Assembly (NCBI RefSeq): GCF_001280515.1
Contig: NZ_LBIQ01000035.1
Span: forward strand, 124,001 to 188,000
Length of the DNA stretch: 64,000 bases
Direction of reading: 5' to 3'
Source of the DNA: Mangrovimonas sp. ST2L15
GTDB taxonomy: Bacteria > Bacteroidota > Bacteroidia > Flavobacteriales > Flavobacteriaceae
A program made the position numbers and the translations under genes. The notes under the pieces are model-generated. The model was not told where the DNA came from. It searched no databases and worked only from the letters and a program-made list of their open reading frames with translations. Numbering within the stretch: the first letter of the stretch is position 1; each line of letters opens with the position of its first letter. Below, in pieces: positions 52,362 to 63,612 of this stretch.

Positions 52362-52802
52362 ATGGCAAAAGAGTTAAGTAAAGTAGTTAAACTACAAGTT
52401 AGGGGAGGTGCTGCGAATCCGTCGCCACCGGTTGGACCCGCTTTAGGTGCCGCTGGAGTTAACATCATGGAGTTCTGTAAGCAATTTAATGCTAGAACCC
52501 AAGACAAACCAGGTAAAGTATTGCCTGTTGTTATTTCGGTTTATAAGGACAAGTCTTTTGACTTTGTTGTTAAAACCCCTCCGGCAGCTGTACAATTATT
52601 AGAAGCGGCCAAGGTGAAGAAGGGTTCAGGAGAACCTCATATTAAAAAAGTAGCTAAAGTTTCTTGGGATCAGATAAGAACCATTGCTGAAGACAAAATG
52701 CAAGATTTAAATGCATTTACTATCGATTCTGCTATGAGAATGGTAGCCGGTACAGCCAGATCAATGGGAATATCTGTAAAAGGAGGCGAAGCCCCTAAGT
52801 AA
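52362..52802 (+). CDS. rplK: 50S ribosomal protein uL11
   Basis: 146 residues. [27 protein letters not shown] is the N-terminal domain, and [10 protein letters not shown] lies near the end of the rRNA-binding domain. uL11 forms the base of the stalk with L10 and L12. It is preceded by an 80-base gap after nusG without a clear promoter, and followed 16 bases later by rplA. Confidence 0.98.
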   Translation: MAKELSKVVKLQVRGGAANPSPPVGPALGAAGVNIMEFCKQFNARTQDKPGKVLPVVISVYKDKSFDFVVKTPPAAVQLLEAAKVKKGSGEPHIKKVAKVSWDQIRTIAEDKMQDLNAFTIDSAMRMVAGTARSMGISVKGGEAPK

Positions 52803-52818
52803 TCTAAAAATTTATTAA

Positions 52819-53508
52819 ATGGGAAGATTAACTAGAAAGCAAAAAGAGGCTTTAGCGAAAATAGAAAAAGGAAGACTTTATTCTGTTGCTGAAGCATCAG
52901 CATTAGTAAAAGAAATTACCAATACCAAATTTGATGCCTCTGTGGATATTGCTGTACGTTTGGGAGTAGATCCTAGAAAAGCAAATCAAATGGTAAGAGG
53001 GGTTGTAACCCTTCCACATGGTACTGGTAAAGACGTGAAAGTTTTAGCATTGGTAACTCCAGACAAAGAAGCGGAAGCTAAAGAAGCTGGAGCAGATTAC
53101 GTTGGATTGGACGAATACCTTGATAAAATCAAAGGTGGATGGACAGACGTTGACGTTATCATCACTATGCCAGCTGTAATGGGTAAATTAGGTCCATTAG
53201 GTCGTATATTAGGACCTCGTGGTTTAATGCCAAACCCTAAGACTGGTACAGTAACCATGGATGTTGCTAAAGCAGTAAGCGATGTAAAGGCAGGTAAAAT
53301 TGACTTCAAAGTTGATAAAACTGGTATCGTTCATGCATCTATCGGAAAGGCATCATTTAGCCCAGATAAGATTGCAGGAAACGCAAACGAATTAATACAT
53401 ACATTAATCAAACTTAAACCAACTGCAGCAAAGGGAACTTATGTGAAAAGCATTCACATGTCTAGCACTATGAGTCCTAGTGTAGCTGTAGATCCAAAAG
53501 TCGGTTAA
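52819..53508 (+). CDS. rplA: 50S ribosomal protein uL1
   Basis: 229 residues. [44 protein letters not shown] and [17 protein letters not shown] are characteristic uL1 phrases. uL1 forms the mobile L1 stalk at the E site and in many bacteria represses the rplKA mRNA; the target site was not recognised here. Confidence 0.98.
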   Translation: MGRLTRKQKEALAKIEKGRLYSVAEASALVKEITNTKFDASVDIAVRLGVDPRKANQMVRGVVTLPHGTGKDVKVLALVTPDKEAEAKEAGADYVGLDEYLDKIKGGWTDVDVIITMPAVMGKLGPLGRILGPRGLMPNPKTGTVTMDVAKAVSDVKAGKIDFKVDKTGIVHASIGKASFSPDKIAGNANELIHTLIKLKPTAAKGTYVKSIHMSSTMSPSVAVDPKVG

Positions 53509-53527
53509 GTAGTTAAATAAATTCATT

Positions 53528-54049
53528 ATGACAAGAGAAGAAAAATCACAAGTAATTGAAGAATTAACTGCACAGTTAGCCGATAACCCTAATATCTATT
53601 TAGCAGATATTTCTGGTTTGGATGCAGATAGCACTTCTAATTTACGTCGTGCTTGCTTTAAAGCTAACATCAAGCTTGCAGTTGTTAAAAATACCTTGTT
53701 ATCCAAGGCAATGGAAGCTTCAGAAAAAGACTTTGGTGACCTTCCTTCTATTTTGAAAGGAAACACTTCTGTTATGTATTCTGAAACTGGTAATGGTCCA
53801 GCCAAAGTAATCAAAAACTTTCGTAAAAAATCAGACAAACCTTTATTAAAAGGAGCGTTTATTGAGGAAGCAATTTACATTGGTGATGAACAACTTGACG
53901 CTTTAGTTAATATCAAGTCTAAAGAAGAAGTTATAGCAGACATCATTGCATTGTTACAATCTCCTGCGAAGAACGTTGTTTCAGCGCTTCAATCTGGAGG
54001 AGGAAAATTAGCAGGTATTTTGAAAACGTTATCCGAGAAAGAAGGATAA
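53528..54049 (+). CDS. rplJ: 50S ribosomal protein uL10
   Basis: 173 residues. Opening MTREEKSQVIEELTAQLADN, rRNA-binding part LRRACFKANIKLAVVKNTLLSKAM, and a C-terminal helix binding L12 dimers (LLQSPAKNVVSALQSGGGKLAGILKTL). It anchors the L7/L12 stalk. It is 19 bases after rplA, too close for the long L10 leader known from E. coli. Confidence 0.97.
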   Translation: MTREEKSQVIEELTAQLADNPNIYLADISGLDADSTSNLRRACFKANIKLAVVKNTLLSKAMEASEKDFGDLPSILKGNTSVMYSETGNGPAKVIKNFRKKSDKPLLKGAFIEEAIYIGDEQLDALVNIKSKEEVIADIIALLQSPAKNVVSALQSGGGKLAGILKTLSEKEG

Positions 54050-54112
54050 TATTTGATAAGTACGCACTTTTTACAACAAATAAATTAATTACATTTTAAA
54101 ACGATAGAAAAA

Positions 54113-54490
54113 ATGGCAGATTTAAAAGATTTCGCAGAACAATTAGTTAACTTAACAGTAAAAGAAGTAAACGAGTTAGCTGATATCTTAAAAGAAGAAT
54201 ATGGTATCGAGCCTGCAGCTGCTGCTGTAGCTGTAGCTGGTCCAGCCGCTGGTGGTGGAGATGCTGCTGCTGAAGAAAAAACTGAATTTGATGTTATTCT
54301 TAAAGCAGCGGGTGCTTCTAAATTAGCAGTAGTTAAATTAGTTAAAGAATTAACTGGTTTAGGATTAAAAGAAGCTAAAGAATTAGTTGATAACGCACCT
54401 AGCCCAATCAAAGAGGGTATTGCTAAAGACGAAGCTGAAGGCTTAAAATCTTCTTTAGAAGAAGCTGGAGCAGAAGTTGAGCTTAAATAA
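54113..54490 (+). CDS. rplL: 50S ribosomal protein bL12 (L7/L12)
   Basis: 125 residues. N-terminal dimerisation helices, a flexible Ala/Gly-rich hinge ([22 protein letters not shown], about residues 35-57), and the compact C-terminal domain [22 protein letters not shown] that recruits translation factors. It is acidic, as expected. A strong hairpin lies between it and rpoB. Confidence 0.98.
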   Translation: MADLKDFAEQLVNLTVKEVNELADILKEEYGIEPAAAAVAVAGPAAGGGDAAAEEKTEFDVILKAAGASKLAVVKLVKELTGLGLKEAKELVDNAPSPIKEGIAKDEAEGLKSSLEEAGAEVELK

Positions 54491-54513
54491 GCTTAAACGC
54501 TCAAACTTATAAA

Positions 54514-54552
54514 GGTTTAGGCCTAAAGTTTATACACTTTTAGGCCTAGACC
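54514..54552 (+). promoter_or_regulatory. rplL-rpoB intercistronic hairpin
   Basis: 14-bp stem GGTTTAGGCCTAAA (54514-54527) / TTTAGGCCTAGACC (54539-54552), one G-T pair, 11-base loop. There is no T-run. In E. coli this junction holds an attenuator and an RNase III site; a similar role is likely. Confidence 0.7.
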
Positions 54553-54617
54553 ATTTTGCGTATATAAATGCACCGTACGCACACCTTTTTATTTTTTAAT
54601 CAAAATTCCGTCCATTG

Positions 54618-57600
54618 ATGTTAGCAAAACAAGCTGAAAGAACAAACTTCTCTTCTATTATCAATAGAACTGAGTACCCCGATTTCTTGGACATTCAGAT
54701 TCAATCCTTCCAGGATTTCTTCCAGTTGGAAACTAAATCAGAAGAGAGAGGGAAAGAAGGTCTTTATAACACCTTCATGGAAAATTTCCCTATAACTGAC
54801 ACACGTAATCAATTTGTTTTAGAATTTTTAGATTACTTTATTGACCCTCCTAGATATACCATCGAGGAATGTATTGAAAGAGGACTTACCTATAGTGTTC
54901 CTTTAAAAGCTAGACTTAAGCTTTATTGTACAGACCCAGAACATGAGGACTTCGAAACCATCGTTCAGGATGTATATTTAGGAACCATACCATACATGAC
55001 TCCAAGCGGTACGTTTGTTATCAATGGTGCTGAACGTGTTGTTGTATCCCAATTGCACCGTTCACCAGGAGTTTTCTTTGGACAATCTTTCCATGCAAAT
55101 GGAACCAAATTATATTCTGCTAGAGTTATTCCATTCAAGGGTTCTTGGATAGAATTCGCTACAGATATCAACAGTGTAATGTATGCTTACATTGACCGTA
55201 AGAAAAAGTTACCTGTTACCACTCTTTTCAGAGCTATTGGATTTGAAAGAGATAAAGACATTCTTGAAATTTTTGACCTTGCTGAAGAAGTTAAGGTTTC
55301 AAAAGCAGGATTGAAAAAAGTTATTGGCCGTAAATTGGCTGCTCGTGTACTTAATACATGGCATGAGGATTTCGTTGATGAGGATACAGGAGAAGTAGTT
55401 TCTATTGAAAGAAACGAAATCATTTTAGATCGTGATACCGTATTGGACAAGGATAATATAGAAGAAATCCTTGAGACTAGTGTAAAAACGATCTTATTGC
55501 ACAAGGAAAATGCACAACAAGGTGATTATGCTATTATCCATAACACCTTGCAAAAAGACCCTACAAACTCTGAGAAAGAGGCAGTAGAGCACATCTACCG
55601 TCAATTGCGTAATGCAGAACCGCCAGATGAGGAAACGGCTCGTGGTATCATTGATAAATTATTCTTCAGTGATCAACGTTATTCATTAGGTGAAGTAGGG
55701 CGTTATAGAATGAATAAAAAATTAGGTCTTGATATCGGAATGGATAAGCAAGTGCTTACCAAAGAAGACATCATTACCATTATTAAATATTTAATTGAGT
55801 TAATCAACTCAAAAGCTGAAATTGATGATATCGATCACTTATCAAACCGTCGTGTACGTACCGTAGGTGAGCAATTATCATCTCAGTTTGGTGTTGGTTT
55901 AGCTCGTATGGCTCGTACCATTCGTGAGCGTATGAACGTTCGTGATAATGAGGTGTTTACTCCTATCGATTTGATCAATGCTAAGACATTATCATCTGTA
56001 ATCAACTCATTCTTTGGTACCAACCAGTTATCTCAGTTCATGGATCAAACGAACCCATTGGCTGAGATCACTCACAAACGTCGTCTATCAGCTTTAGGAC
56101 CTGGAGGTTTATCTAGAGAAAGAGCTGGATTTGAGGTTCGTGACGTTCACTATACACACTACGGACGTTTATGTCCTATTGAAACACCAGAAGGACCGAA
56201 TATTGGTTTGATTTCTTCTCTTTCAGTTTACGCAAAAGTAAACTCGATGGGATTCATTGAAACGCCTTATCGTCCTGTTGTAGATGGTGTTGTTGATATT
56301 AAGGGAGAACCAATCTATCTAAGTGCCGAAGAGGAAGAAGAGAAATTGATTGCTCAGGCAACCGTAAAAGTTGATGACGCTGGAAAGGTATTGAATGATA
56401 AGGTTATTGCTAGAATGGAAGGTGACTTCCCTGTTGTTGAACCAGATAAAGTTCATTACACAGACGTTGCGCCAAACCAAGTAGCTTCTATTTCAGCTTC
56501 ATTAATTCCTTTCTTGGAACATGATGATGCGAACCGTGCTTTGATGGGATCTAACATGATGCGTCAGGCTGTACCATTGTTACGTCCTGATTCTCCAATT
56601 GTTGGTACTGGTCTTGAAAGACAAGTAGCGAAAGATTCAAGAGTATTGATTAATGCTGAAGGAGAAGGAGTTGTTGAATATGTTGATGCTAGAGAAATTA
56701 CTATTCGTTACGATAGAACTGAGGATGAAGCCAAAGTTAGTTTTGATGCTGAAACCAAAACCTATCCGTTAGTTAAATTCAGAAAAACCAACCAAGGTAC
56801 TTCTATTAACTTGAAGCCAATTGTTAGAAAAGGTGATAAAGTTTCTAAAGGACAAGTACTTTGTGAAGGTTATGCAACTCAAACTGGAGAATTAGCGCTA
56901 GGTAGAAACATGAAAGTAGCCTTCATGCCTTGGAAAGGGTATAACTTTGAGGATGCGATTGTGATTTCTGAAAAAGTAGTAAGAGAAGACATCTTTACTT
57001 CTATTCATATTGATGAATACTCATTGGAAGTTCGTGATACCAAATTAGGTAATGAAGAATTGACAAATGATATTCCTAACGTTTCAGAAGAGGCTACTAA
57101 GGACCTTGATGAAAACGGTATGATTAGAGTAGGTGCTGAAGTAAAACCTGGAGATATTTTGATAGGTAAGATTACACCTAAAGGAGAATCTGACCCAACT
57201 CCAGAAGAAAAATTATTGAGAGCTATCTTCGGTGATAAGGCTGGTGATGTTAAAGATGCCTCTTTAAAAGCATCTCCTTCATTGAATGGTGTTGTTATCG
57301 ATAAAAAATTATTTGCTCGTGCTATCAAAGATAAGCGCAAACGTGCAAAAGATAAGGAGGATATCGCGCAACTTGAAGCAGCTTACACTAGTAAATTTGA
57401 TGAGTTAAAGGATAACTTGGTAGATAAATTATTCGCTATTGTGAATGGAAAAACTGCTCAAGGTATCTTTAATGATCTAGGGGAAGAAGTATTGCCAAAA
57501 GGTAAGAAATATACCTTGAAAATGTTACATGCTGTTGATGATTACACGCATTTAACTTCAGGTTCTTGGACTACTGATGATTATACGAACAAATTGGTTG

Positions 57601-58430
57601 CTGATTTAATTCACAACTACAAAATCAAGGAAAACGACTTACAAGGTTCTTTAAGACGTGAGAAGTTTACCATTTCTGTAGGAGATGAATTGCCAGCAGG
57701 GATCATCAAACTAGCTAAAGTTTATATTGCTAAAAAACGTAAACTGAAAGTAGGGGATAAGATGGCAGGTCGTCACGGTAACAAAGGTATTGTTGCCCGT
57801 ATCGTAAGAGAAGAAGATATGCCATTCCTTGAAGATGGAACACCAGTTGATATCGTGTTAAACCCACTAGGGGTACCATCTCGTATGAACATTGGTCAGA
57901 TTTATGAAACGGTTCTTGGATGGGCTGGTCAAAAGTTAGGGAAGAAATTTGCTACTCCTATTTTTGATGGTGCTACTCTAGACCAGATCAATGAGTTTAC
58001 TGATGAAGCTGGAATCCCAAGATTTGGACATACTTACTTATATGACGGTGGAACAGGTGATCGTTTTGACCAACCTGCAACTGTTGGTGTTATCTACATG
58101 TTGAAATTAGGTCACATGGTTGATGATAAGATGCACGCCCGTTCTATTGGTCCATACTCATTGATTACGCAACAGCCTTTAGGTGGTAAAGCACAATTTG
58201 GAGGTCAGCGTTTTGGTGAGATGGAGGTTTGGGCTCTTGAAGCTTATGGTGCTTCAAGTACTCTAAGAGAAATCTTGACCGTTAAATCTGATGACGTTAT
58301 AGGAAGAGCTAAAACATACGAAAGTATTGTTAAAGGTGAGCCTATGCCAGAACCTGGATTACCAGAGTCTTTCAACGTATTGATGCATGAATTGAAAGGT
58401 CTTGGACTAGACATTAGATTAGAGGAATAA
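54618..58430 (+). CDS. rpoB: RNA polymerase beta subunit
   Basis: 1270 residues from ATG 54618 (TTG 54615 is one codon earlier). Protrusion and fork regions include [34 protein letters not shown], the rifampicin-binding core with wild-type-like Asp, His and Ser residues ([16 protein letters not shown]). The end includes [24 protein letters not shown]. It forms half of the catalytic cleft with beta prime. It lies between the rplL hairpin and a second hairpin before rpoC. Confidence 0.98.
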   Translation: MLAKQAERTNFSSIINRTEYPDFLDIQIQSFQDFFQLETKSEERGKEGLYNTFMENFPITDTRNQFVLEFLDYFIDPPRYTIEECIERGLTYSVPLKARLKLYCTDPEHEDFETIVQDVYLGTIPYMTPSGTFVINGAERVVVSQLHRSPGVFFGQSFHANGTKLYSARVIPFKGSWIEFATDINSVMYAYIDRKKKLPVTTLFRAIGFERDKDILEIFDLAEEVKVSKAGLKKVIGRKLAARVLNTWHEDFVDEDTGEVVSIERNEIILDRDTVLDKDNIEEILETSVKTILLHKENAQQGDYAIIHNTLQKDPTNSEKEAVEHIYRQLRNAEPPDEETARGIIDKLFFSDQRYSLGEVGRYRMNKKLGLDIGMDKQVLTKEDIITIIKYLIELINSKAEIDDIDHLSNRRVRTVGEQLSSQFGVGLARMARTIRERMNVRDNEVFTPIDLINAKTLSSVINSFFGTNQLSQFMDQTNPLAEITHKRRLSALGPGGLSRERAGFEVRDVHYTHYGRLCPIETPEGPNIGLISSLSVYAKVNSMGFIETPYRPVVDGVVDIKGEPIYLSAEEEEEKLIAQATVKVDDAGKVLNDKVIARMEGDFPVVEPDKVHYTDVAPNQVASISASLIPFLEHDDANRALMGSNMMRQAVPLLRPDSPIVGTGLERQVAKDSRVLINAEGEGVVEYVDAREITIRYDRTEDEAKVSFDAETKTYPLVKFRKTNQGTSINLKPIVRKGDKVSKGQVLCEGYATQTGELALGRNMKVAFMPWKGYNFEDAIVISEKVVREDIFTSIHIDEYSLEVRDTKLGNEELTNDIPNVSEEATKDLDENGMIRVGAEVKPGDILIGKITPKGESDPTPEEKLLRAIFGDKAGDVKDASLKASPSLNGVVIDKKLFARAIKDKRKRAKDKEDIAQLEAAYTSKFDELKDNLVDKLFAIVNGKTAQGIFNDLGEEVLPKGKKYTLKMLHAVDDYTHLTSGSWTTDDYTNKLVADLIHNYKIKENDLQGSLRREKFTISVGDELPAGIIKLAKVYIAKKRKLKVGDKMAGRHGNKGIVARIVREEDMPFLEDGTPVDIVLNPLGVPSRMNIGQIYETVLGWAGQKLGKKFATPIFDGATLDQINEFTDEAGIPRFGHTYLYDGGTGDRFDQPATVGVIYMLKLGHMVDDKMHARSIGPYSLITQQPLGGKAQFGGQRFGEMEVWALEAYGASSTLREILTVKSDDVIGRAKTYESIVKGEPMPEPGLPESFNVLMHELKGLGLDIRLEE

Positions 58431-58437
58431 TATATCG

Positions 58438-58463
58438 TTCACCACCAATTTTTTGGTGGTGAA
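58438..58463 (+). promoter_or_regulatory. rpoB-rpoC intercistronic hairpin
   Basis: Perfect 11-bp stem TTCACCACCAA/TTGGTGGTGAA with loop TTTT, 7 bases after the rpoB stop. No T-run follows, so it is more likely an mRNA-processing or stabilising structure than a terminator. Confidence 0.65.
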
Positions 58464-58499
58464 TATTAGTTTACAATTAATTCGATAGTACCATATATT

Positions 58500-61400
58500 A
58501 TGGCAAGAAAACAAGATAAGAATACAGTACAGAGATTTAATAAAATCTCTATTGGTTTGGCTTCTCCTGAATCTATTTTAGCAGAATCTAGAGGTGAAGT
58601 TCTAAAGCCAGAAACTATTAATTATCGAACTCACAAACCAGAGCGTGATGGTTTGTTCTGTGAGCGTATTTTTGGTCCTGTTAAGGATTACGAATGTGCT
58701 TGTGGAAAATATAAGCGTATCAGATATAAAGGAATTATTTGCGACAGATGTGGTGTTGAAGTGACTGAGAAGAAGGTTCGTCGTGATCGCGTTGGACATA
58801 TTAACCTAGTTGTTCCTGTAGCACATATTTGGTATTTTCGTTCTTTACCAAACAAAATTGGTTATTTATTAGGATTGCCTTCCAAAAAGTTGGATATGAT
58901 TATTTACTACGAAAGATATGTAGTTATCCAACCTGGTATTGCTAAAAATGCAGAAGGAGAACCTTTACAAAAAATGGATTTCTTAACGGAGGAAGAATAT
59001 CTAAATATTTTAGAATCGATTCCACAAGAAAATCAATACTTAGAAGATACAGATCCAAACAAGTTCATCGCCAAAATGGGTGCTGAATGTTTGATTGAAT
59101 TGTTAGAAAGAATTGACCTTGATGGCTTATCATATGAGTTAAGACATAAGGCTAATAATGAAACTTCTAAGCAACGTAAAACAGAAGCTTTAAAGCGTTT
59201 GCAAGTTGTTGAAGCGTTACGTGAATCTAACGAAAACAGGGAAAACCGTCCAGAATGGATGATTATGAAGGTGATTCCAGTTATTCCACCAGAATTACGT
59301 CCGTTAGTGCCATTAGATGGTGGTCGTTTCGCAACTTCAGATTTAAATGACTTATACCGTCGTGTAATCATCCGTAACAATCGTTTGAAGCGTTTGGTAG
59401 AAATCAAGGCTCCAGAAGTGATTTTGCGTAATGAGAAGCGTATGTTACAAGAGTCTGTAGATTCATTATTTGATAACACTCGTAAGTCTTCTGCTGTTAA
59501 AACAGATTCAAATAGACCACTTAAATCTTTATCAGACTCGCTTAAAGGTAAGCAAGGACGTTTCCGTCAAAACTTATTAGGTAAGCGTGTTGACTATTCT
59601 GCTCGTTCTGTAATTGTTGTAGGACCAGAATTGAAATTGTATGAGTGTGGTTTACCAAAAGATATGGCGGCTGAACTTTACAAACCTTTTGTAATCCGTA
59701 AATTGATTGAAAGAGGTATTGTAAAAACGGTTAAGTCTGCTAAGAAAATTATAGATAGAAGAGAGCCTGTGGTTTGGGATATTTTGGATAATGTCATTAA
59801 AGGACATCCAGTATTACTAAACCGTGCTCCTACATTACACCGCTTAGGTATTCAAGCGTTTCAGCCTAAATTAATTGAAGGTAAGGCAATCCAGTTGCAC
59901 CCATTGGTAACTACGGCTTTTAACGCCGACTTTGATGGGGATCAAATGGCAGTTCACTTACCATTAGGACCAGAAGCTATTTTGGAAGCTCAATTATTAA
60001 TGTTGGCTTCTCACAATATCTTGAATCCAGCAAACGGATCTCCTGTAGCGGTTCCTTCTCAGGATATGGTACTTGGTCTTTATTATATGACCAAAGAGCG
60101 TCGTTCTACTGATGAAGTTAAAATCAACGGAGAAGGATTGACATTCTATTCTCCTGAAGAAGTAGTCATTGCTTATAATGAGAAGCGTGTTAACTTGAAT
60201 GCTGCAATTAAAGTAAGAACCTTTGATTTCAATGAAGAAGGAAAAATTGCACTTCAAATTATAGAAACTACCGTAGGACGTGTATTGTTTAATCAAACTG
60301 TTCCACATTCTGCCGGATATATCAATGAGGTTTTAACTAAAAAATCTTTAAGAAATATCATCGGTAGAATCTTGAAAGTTACTAGTGTTCCTGAAACAGC
60401 TGATTTCTTGGATGAAATCAAAGAATTAGGATATCGTTTCGCTTTCCAAGGTGGATTATCATTTAGTTTAGGTGATATTATCATCCCTGCTGAGAAGCAA
60501 AGCATGATTGACCGTGCCAATACACAAGTTGACGGTATCATGATGAACTATAACATGGGATTGATTACCAATAATGAGCGTTATAACCAGGTGATTGATA
60601 TTTGGACCTCTACCAATGCTGAATTGACTGAATTGTCAATGAAACGTATTAGAGAAGATCAACAAGGATTCAACTCGGTATATATGATGCTTGACTCTGG
60701 TGCAAGGGGATCTAAAGAACAGATTCGTCAGTTAACTGGTATGCGTGGTTTGATGGCTAAGCCTAAAAAATCAACTGCTGGTGGTGGTGAAATTATTGAA
60801 AACCCAATTCTTTCTAACTTTAAGGAAGGTCTTTCAATTCTTGAATACTTTATTTCTACGCACGGTGCTCGTAAAGGTCTTGCGGATACGGCTCTTAAAA
60901 CGGCAGATGCTGGTTACTTAACCCGTCGTTTGGTGGATGTGTCTCAAGATGTTATTATCAACACTGAGGATTGTGGTACGTTAAGAGGAGTAGAGGTTTC
61001 TGCACTTAAGAAAAATGATGAGATTGTTGAGTCATTATCTGACAGATTAATTGGACGTATTTCATTGAATGATGTATACGATCCGTTAACTGATGAGTTA
61101 TTGGTTTCTTCAGGTGACCTAATTGATGAGAAAATTGCCAAGGCTATTGAAAACTCTCCATTAGAGTCTATTGAAGCACGTTCTCCATTAACATGTGAGG
61201 CACAACAAGGTATCTGTTCTAAATGTTATGGTAGCAATTTAGCTACTGGTAAGATGGTTCAAAGAGGTGAGGCTGTTGGTGTTGTTGCAGCACAGTCCAT
61301 TGGTGAGCCTGGTACTCAGTTAACACTTCGTACGTTCCACGTGGGAGGTATTGCAGGTAACATTTCAGAAGAAAATAAATTGATCGTTAAGTTTGATGGT

Positions 61401-62801
61401 GTTGCTGAAATCGATGACCTTAAAACTGTTAAGGGAGAAGATAATGAAGGTAATGAAGTAGATATCGTTATCTCTAGAACATCGGAACTTAAACTTGTTG
61501 ATAAGAAAACAGGAATTGTATTAAGTACAAACAACATTCCTTATGGTTCTAGCATCTTTATTAAAGATGGTCAAGATCTTAAGAAAGGTGATGTAGTATG
61601 TCAATGGGATCCATATAACGGGGTAATTATCTCTGAGTTTGCTGGTAAGGTGAAATATGAAAACATCGAACAAGGTGTAACATATCAAGTTGAAATCGAT
61701 GAGCAAACAGGATTTCAAGAAAAAGTAATTTCTGAATCTAGAAATAAAAAGTTAATCCCTACACTTCATATCGAAGATTCTAAGGGAGAAACTATTAGAT
61801 CTTACAACCTACCGGTTGGCGCTCACTTGATGATTAATGATGGTGAGAAGATTAAAGTAGGTAAAATCTTGGTTAAGATACCTCGTAAATCTGCTAAGGC
61901 AGGGGATATTACGGGAGGTTTACCACGTGTAACAGAATTGTTTGAAGCACGTAATCCTTCTAACCCAGCAGTGGTAAGTGAAATTGATGGTGTTGTTTCC
62001 TTCGGAAAAATCAAGAGAGGTAACCGTGAAATTATCGTTGAGTCCAAATTAGGAGAAATTAAGAAGTACTTAGTTAAACTATCAAATCAAATCTTGGTAC
62101 AAGAGAATGACTTTGTGAAAGCTGGTATGCCATTGTCTGATGGATCAATTACTCCAGATGATATCTTAAATATCAAAGGACCATCTGCTGTACAACAGTA
62201 CTTAGTGAACGAAGTTCAAGAAGTATACCGTTTACAAGGGGTGAAGATTAATGATAAGCACTTTGAGGTTATTGTAAGACAAATGATGCGTAAGGTACAA
62301 ATCATTGATTCTGGTGATACCACGTTCTTAGAAGATCAATTAGCTCATAAATCTGATTTCATTAACGAAAATGACAAGATTTTCGGAATGAAGGTTGTTG
62401 AAGATGCTGGTGATTCTGATAACTTGAAGCCGGGTCAAATTCTTACTCCAAGAGAATTGAGAGATGAGAATTCTATTTTACGTAGAGAAGATAAGAATCT
62501 GGTTGTAGCTAGAGACGCTAGACCAGCTACAGCTTCTCCGATATTACAAGGTATTACAAGAGCGTCACTACAAACGAAGTCATTTATCTCTGCAGCTTCC
62601 TTCCAGGAAACTACTAAAGTTCTTAACGAAGCAGCTGTAAATGGTAAAGTGGACTATCTTGAAGGACTAAAAGAAAATGTTATTGTAGGTCACAGAATTC
62701 CAGCTGGTACTGGTATGAGAACCTATGACAATATAATAGTTGGTTCTAAAGAAGAGTTTGAAGAAATGATGCAAGCCAAACAAGAAGTAAATTATAACTA
62801 A
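58500..62801 (+). CDS. rpoC: RNA polymerase beta prime subunit
   Basis: 1433 residues. N-terminal zinc site with four Cys ([19 protein letters not shown]), catalytic NADFDGDQM with the Mg-binding Asp residues 477, 479 and 481, second zinc site ([13 protein letters not shown]), bridge-helix and trigger-loop regions ([19 protein letters not shown]). It completes the core enzyme with beta. Length is within the Bacteroidota range. A terminator follows. Confidence 0.98.
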   Translation: MARKQDKNTVQRFNKISIGLASPESILAESRGEVLKPETINYRTHKPERDGLFCERIFGPVKDYECACGKYKRIRYKGIICDRCGVEVTEKKVRRDRVGHINLVVPVAHIWYFRSLPNKIGYLLGLPSKKLDMIIYYERYVVIQPGIAKNAEGEPLQKMDFLTEEEYLNILESIPQENQYLEDTDPNKFIAKMGAECLIELLERIDLDGLSYELRHKANNETSKQRKTEALKRLQVVEALRESNENRENRPEWMIMKVIPVIPPELRPLVPLDGGRFATSDLNDLYRRVIIRNNRLKRLVEIKAPEVILRNEKRMLQESVDSLFDNTRKSSAVKTDSNRPLKSLSDSLKGKQGRFRQNLLGKRVDYSARSVIVVGPELKLYECGLPKDMAAELYKPFVIRKLIERGIVKTVKSAKKIIDRREPVVWDILDNVIKGHPVLLNRAPTLHRLGIQAFQPKLIEGKAIQLHPLVTTAFNADFDGDQMAVHLPLGPEAILEAQLLMLASHNILNPANGSPVAVPSQDMVLGLYYMTKERRSTDEVKINGEGLTFYSPEEVVIAYNEKRVNLNAAIKVRTFDFNEEGKIALQIIETTVGRVLFNQTVPHSAGYINEVLTKKSLRNIIGRILKVTSVPETADFLDEIKELGYRFAFQGGLSFSLGDIIIPAEKQSMIDRANTQVDGIMMNYNMGLITNNERYNQVIDIWTSTNAELTELSMKRIREDQQGFNSVYMMLDSGARGSKEQIRQLTGMRGLMAKPKKSTAGGGEIIENPILSNFKEGLSILEYFISTHGARKGLADTALKTADAGYLTRRLVDVSQDVIINTEDCGTLRGVEVSALKKNDEIVESLSDRLIGRISLNDVYDPLTDELLVSSGDLIDEKIAKAIENSPLESIEARSPLTCEAQQGICSKCYGSNLATGKMVQRGEAVGVVAAQSIGEPGTQLTLRTFHVGGIAGNISEENKLIVKFDGVAEIDDLKTVKGEDNEGNEVDIVISRTSELKLVDKKTGIVLSTNNIPYGSSIFIKDGQDLKKGDVVCQWDPYNGVIISEFAGKVKYENIEQGVTYQVEIDEQTGFQEKVISESRNKKLIPTLHIEDSKGETIRSYNLPVGAHLMINDGEKIKVGKILVKIPRKSAKAGDITGGLPRVTELFEARNPSNPAVVSEIDGVVSFGKIKRGNREIIVESKLGEIKKYLVKLSNQILVQENDFVKAGMPLSDGSITPDDILNIKGPSAVQQYLVNEVQEVYRLQGVKINDKHFEVIVRQMMRKVQIIDSGDTTFLEDQLAHKSDFINENDKIFGMKVVEDAGDSDNLKPGQILTPRELRDENSILRREDKNLVVARDARPATASPILQGITRASLQTKSFISAASFQETTKVLNEAAVNGKVDYLEGLKENVIVGHRIPAGTGMRTYDNIIVGSKEEFEEMMQAKQEVNYN

Positions 62802-62803
62802 AA

Positions 62804-62836
62804 AGAATTCCCGCGTTAAGCGGGATTCTTTTTTTA
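62804..62836 (+). terminator. Intrinsic terminator of rpoC
   Basis: Stem around TCCCGC/GCGGGA (loop GTTAA), extended by GAAT/ATTC with a one-base bulge, then seven T, just after the rpoC stop. It ends the rplK-rpoC unit. Confidence 0.88.
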
Positions 62837-62853
62837 ATTCATATCAAAGTATT

Positions 62854-63171
62854 ATGGCAGAAGATCAAAAAAATAAAAAGCCAGGACAAATCAATATTGA
62901 ATTGGATGAAAAAGTAGCAGAAGGAACTTATTCCAATCTGGCTATAATCAATCATTCGGTTTCAGAATTTGTAGTGGATTTTATAAGTATTATGCCAGGA
63001 ACACCTAAGAGTAAGGTGAAATCTCGTATTATTTTGACACCACAACATGCCAAACGTTTGTTGAAAGCCTTAGCCGATAATGTGCAAAGATTTGAAAATA
63101 ATCATGGTGAAATCAAAGATTATGAGCAACCACCGATTCCATTGAATTTTGGGCCAACAGGTGAAGCCTAA
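62854..63171 (+). CDS. DUF3467 family protein
   Basis: 105 residues: INIELDEKVAEGTYSNLAIINHS, EFVVDFISIMPG, VKSRIILTPQHAKRLLKALADN. It belongs to the small conserved DUF3467 family, usual beside rpoC in Bacteroidota. Function unknown to me. It has its own terminator and lies just after the rpoC terminator, so any co-expression with rpoC would need read-through. Confidence 0.88.
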   Translation: MAEDQKNKKPGQINIELDEKVAEGTYSNLAIINHSVSEFVVDFISIMPGTPKSKVKSRIILTPQHAKRLLKALADNVQRFENNHGEIKDYEQPPIPLNFGPTGEA

Positions 63172-63179
63172 TTAAAATT

Positions 63180-63210
63180 AAAAACCCTTTGAATATTCAA
63201 AGGGTTTTTT
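63180..63210. terminator. Bidirectional terminator after DUF3467 gene
   Basis: Perfect palindrome AAAACCCTTTGAA/TTCAAAGGGTTTT around TA, with A-run and T-run. It serves the plus-strand DUF3467 gene and the minus-strand Fe-S protein gene, which converge. Confidence 0.9.
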
Positions 63211-63226
63211 GTTTTTTAAAAGTTAG

Positions 63227-63460
63227 CTAGCTTGCTCGTTTCTTTGTATTTCTACAATACTTCAAAGCTTTTGAAGGGCATTTCTTGATTTGGTTGATAA
63301 TTCTTTCAGACTCAGCACCATCGAGTTTAACCCATGGAATAACTGATGTTCTAAAAACATCCGAAAGCTCTTTAGCACATCTTTCGGCATGAATACACAA
63401 CCTAGGTTCGTAGGTTACAGTAATGTCTTCATTACTGTACACATTGGCATGTGTTTCCAT
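63227..63460 (-). CDS. Small (4Fe-4S)-binding protein, divergent mono-cluster ferredoxin type
   Basis: 77 residues from the ATG at 63460 (METHANVYSNED); an upstream in-frame start at 63490 is possible. Cys residues at 22, 28, 61 and 69 (LCIHAERCAK and KKCPSKALKYC) with the phrase VTYEPRLCIHAERC match the divergent Fer4_19/YjdI-type domain. Four Cys are enough for one cluster. Electron-transfer or regulatory role is not known. Confidence 0.82.
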   Translation of the reverse strand: METHANVYSNEDITVTYEPRLCIHAERCAKELSDVFRTSVIPWVKLDGAESERIINQIKKCPSKALKYCRNTKKRAS

Positions 63461-63612
63461 AAGTAGATTATTTTTGGGGTTTATAATCAAGTATGAATTT
63501 ACAGATTGTTTTTAATATTTTCATAAAATAATCGACAATCAGCACCATTATTTTTAAATATTCTCAATTTCGTATAATAATTCTTACGGAATTGATATCG
63601 TTATTTAAATTA
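63461..63612. other. AT-rich spacer between the Fe-S protein and prfC
   Basis: About 150 bases, very AT-rich, between two minus-strand genes. No clear TAnnTTTG element, hairpin or reading frame was recognised. Confidence 0.5.
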
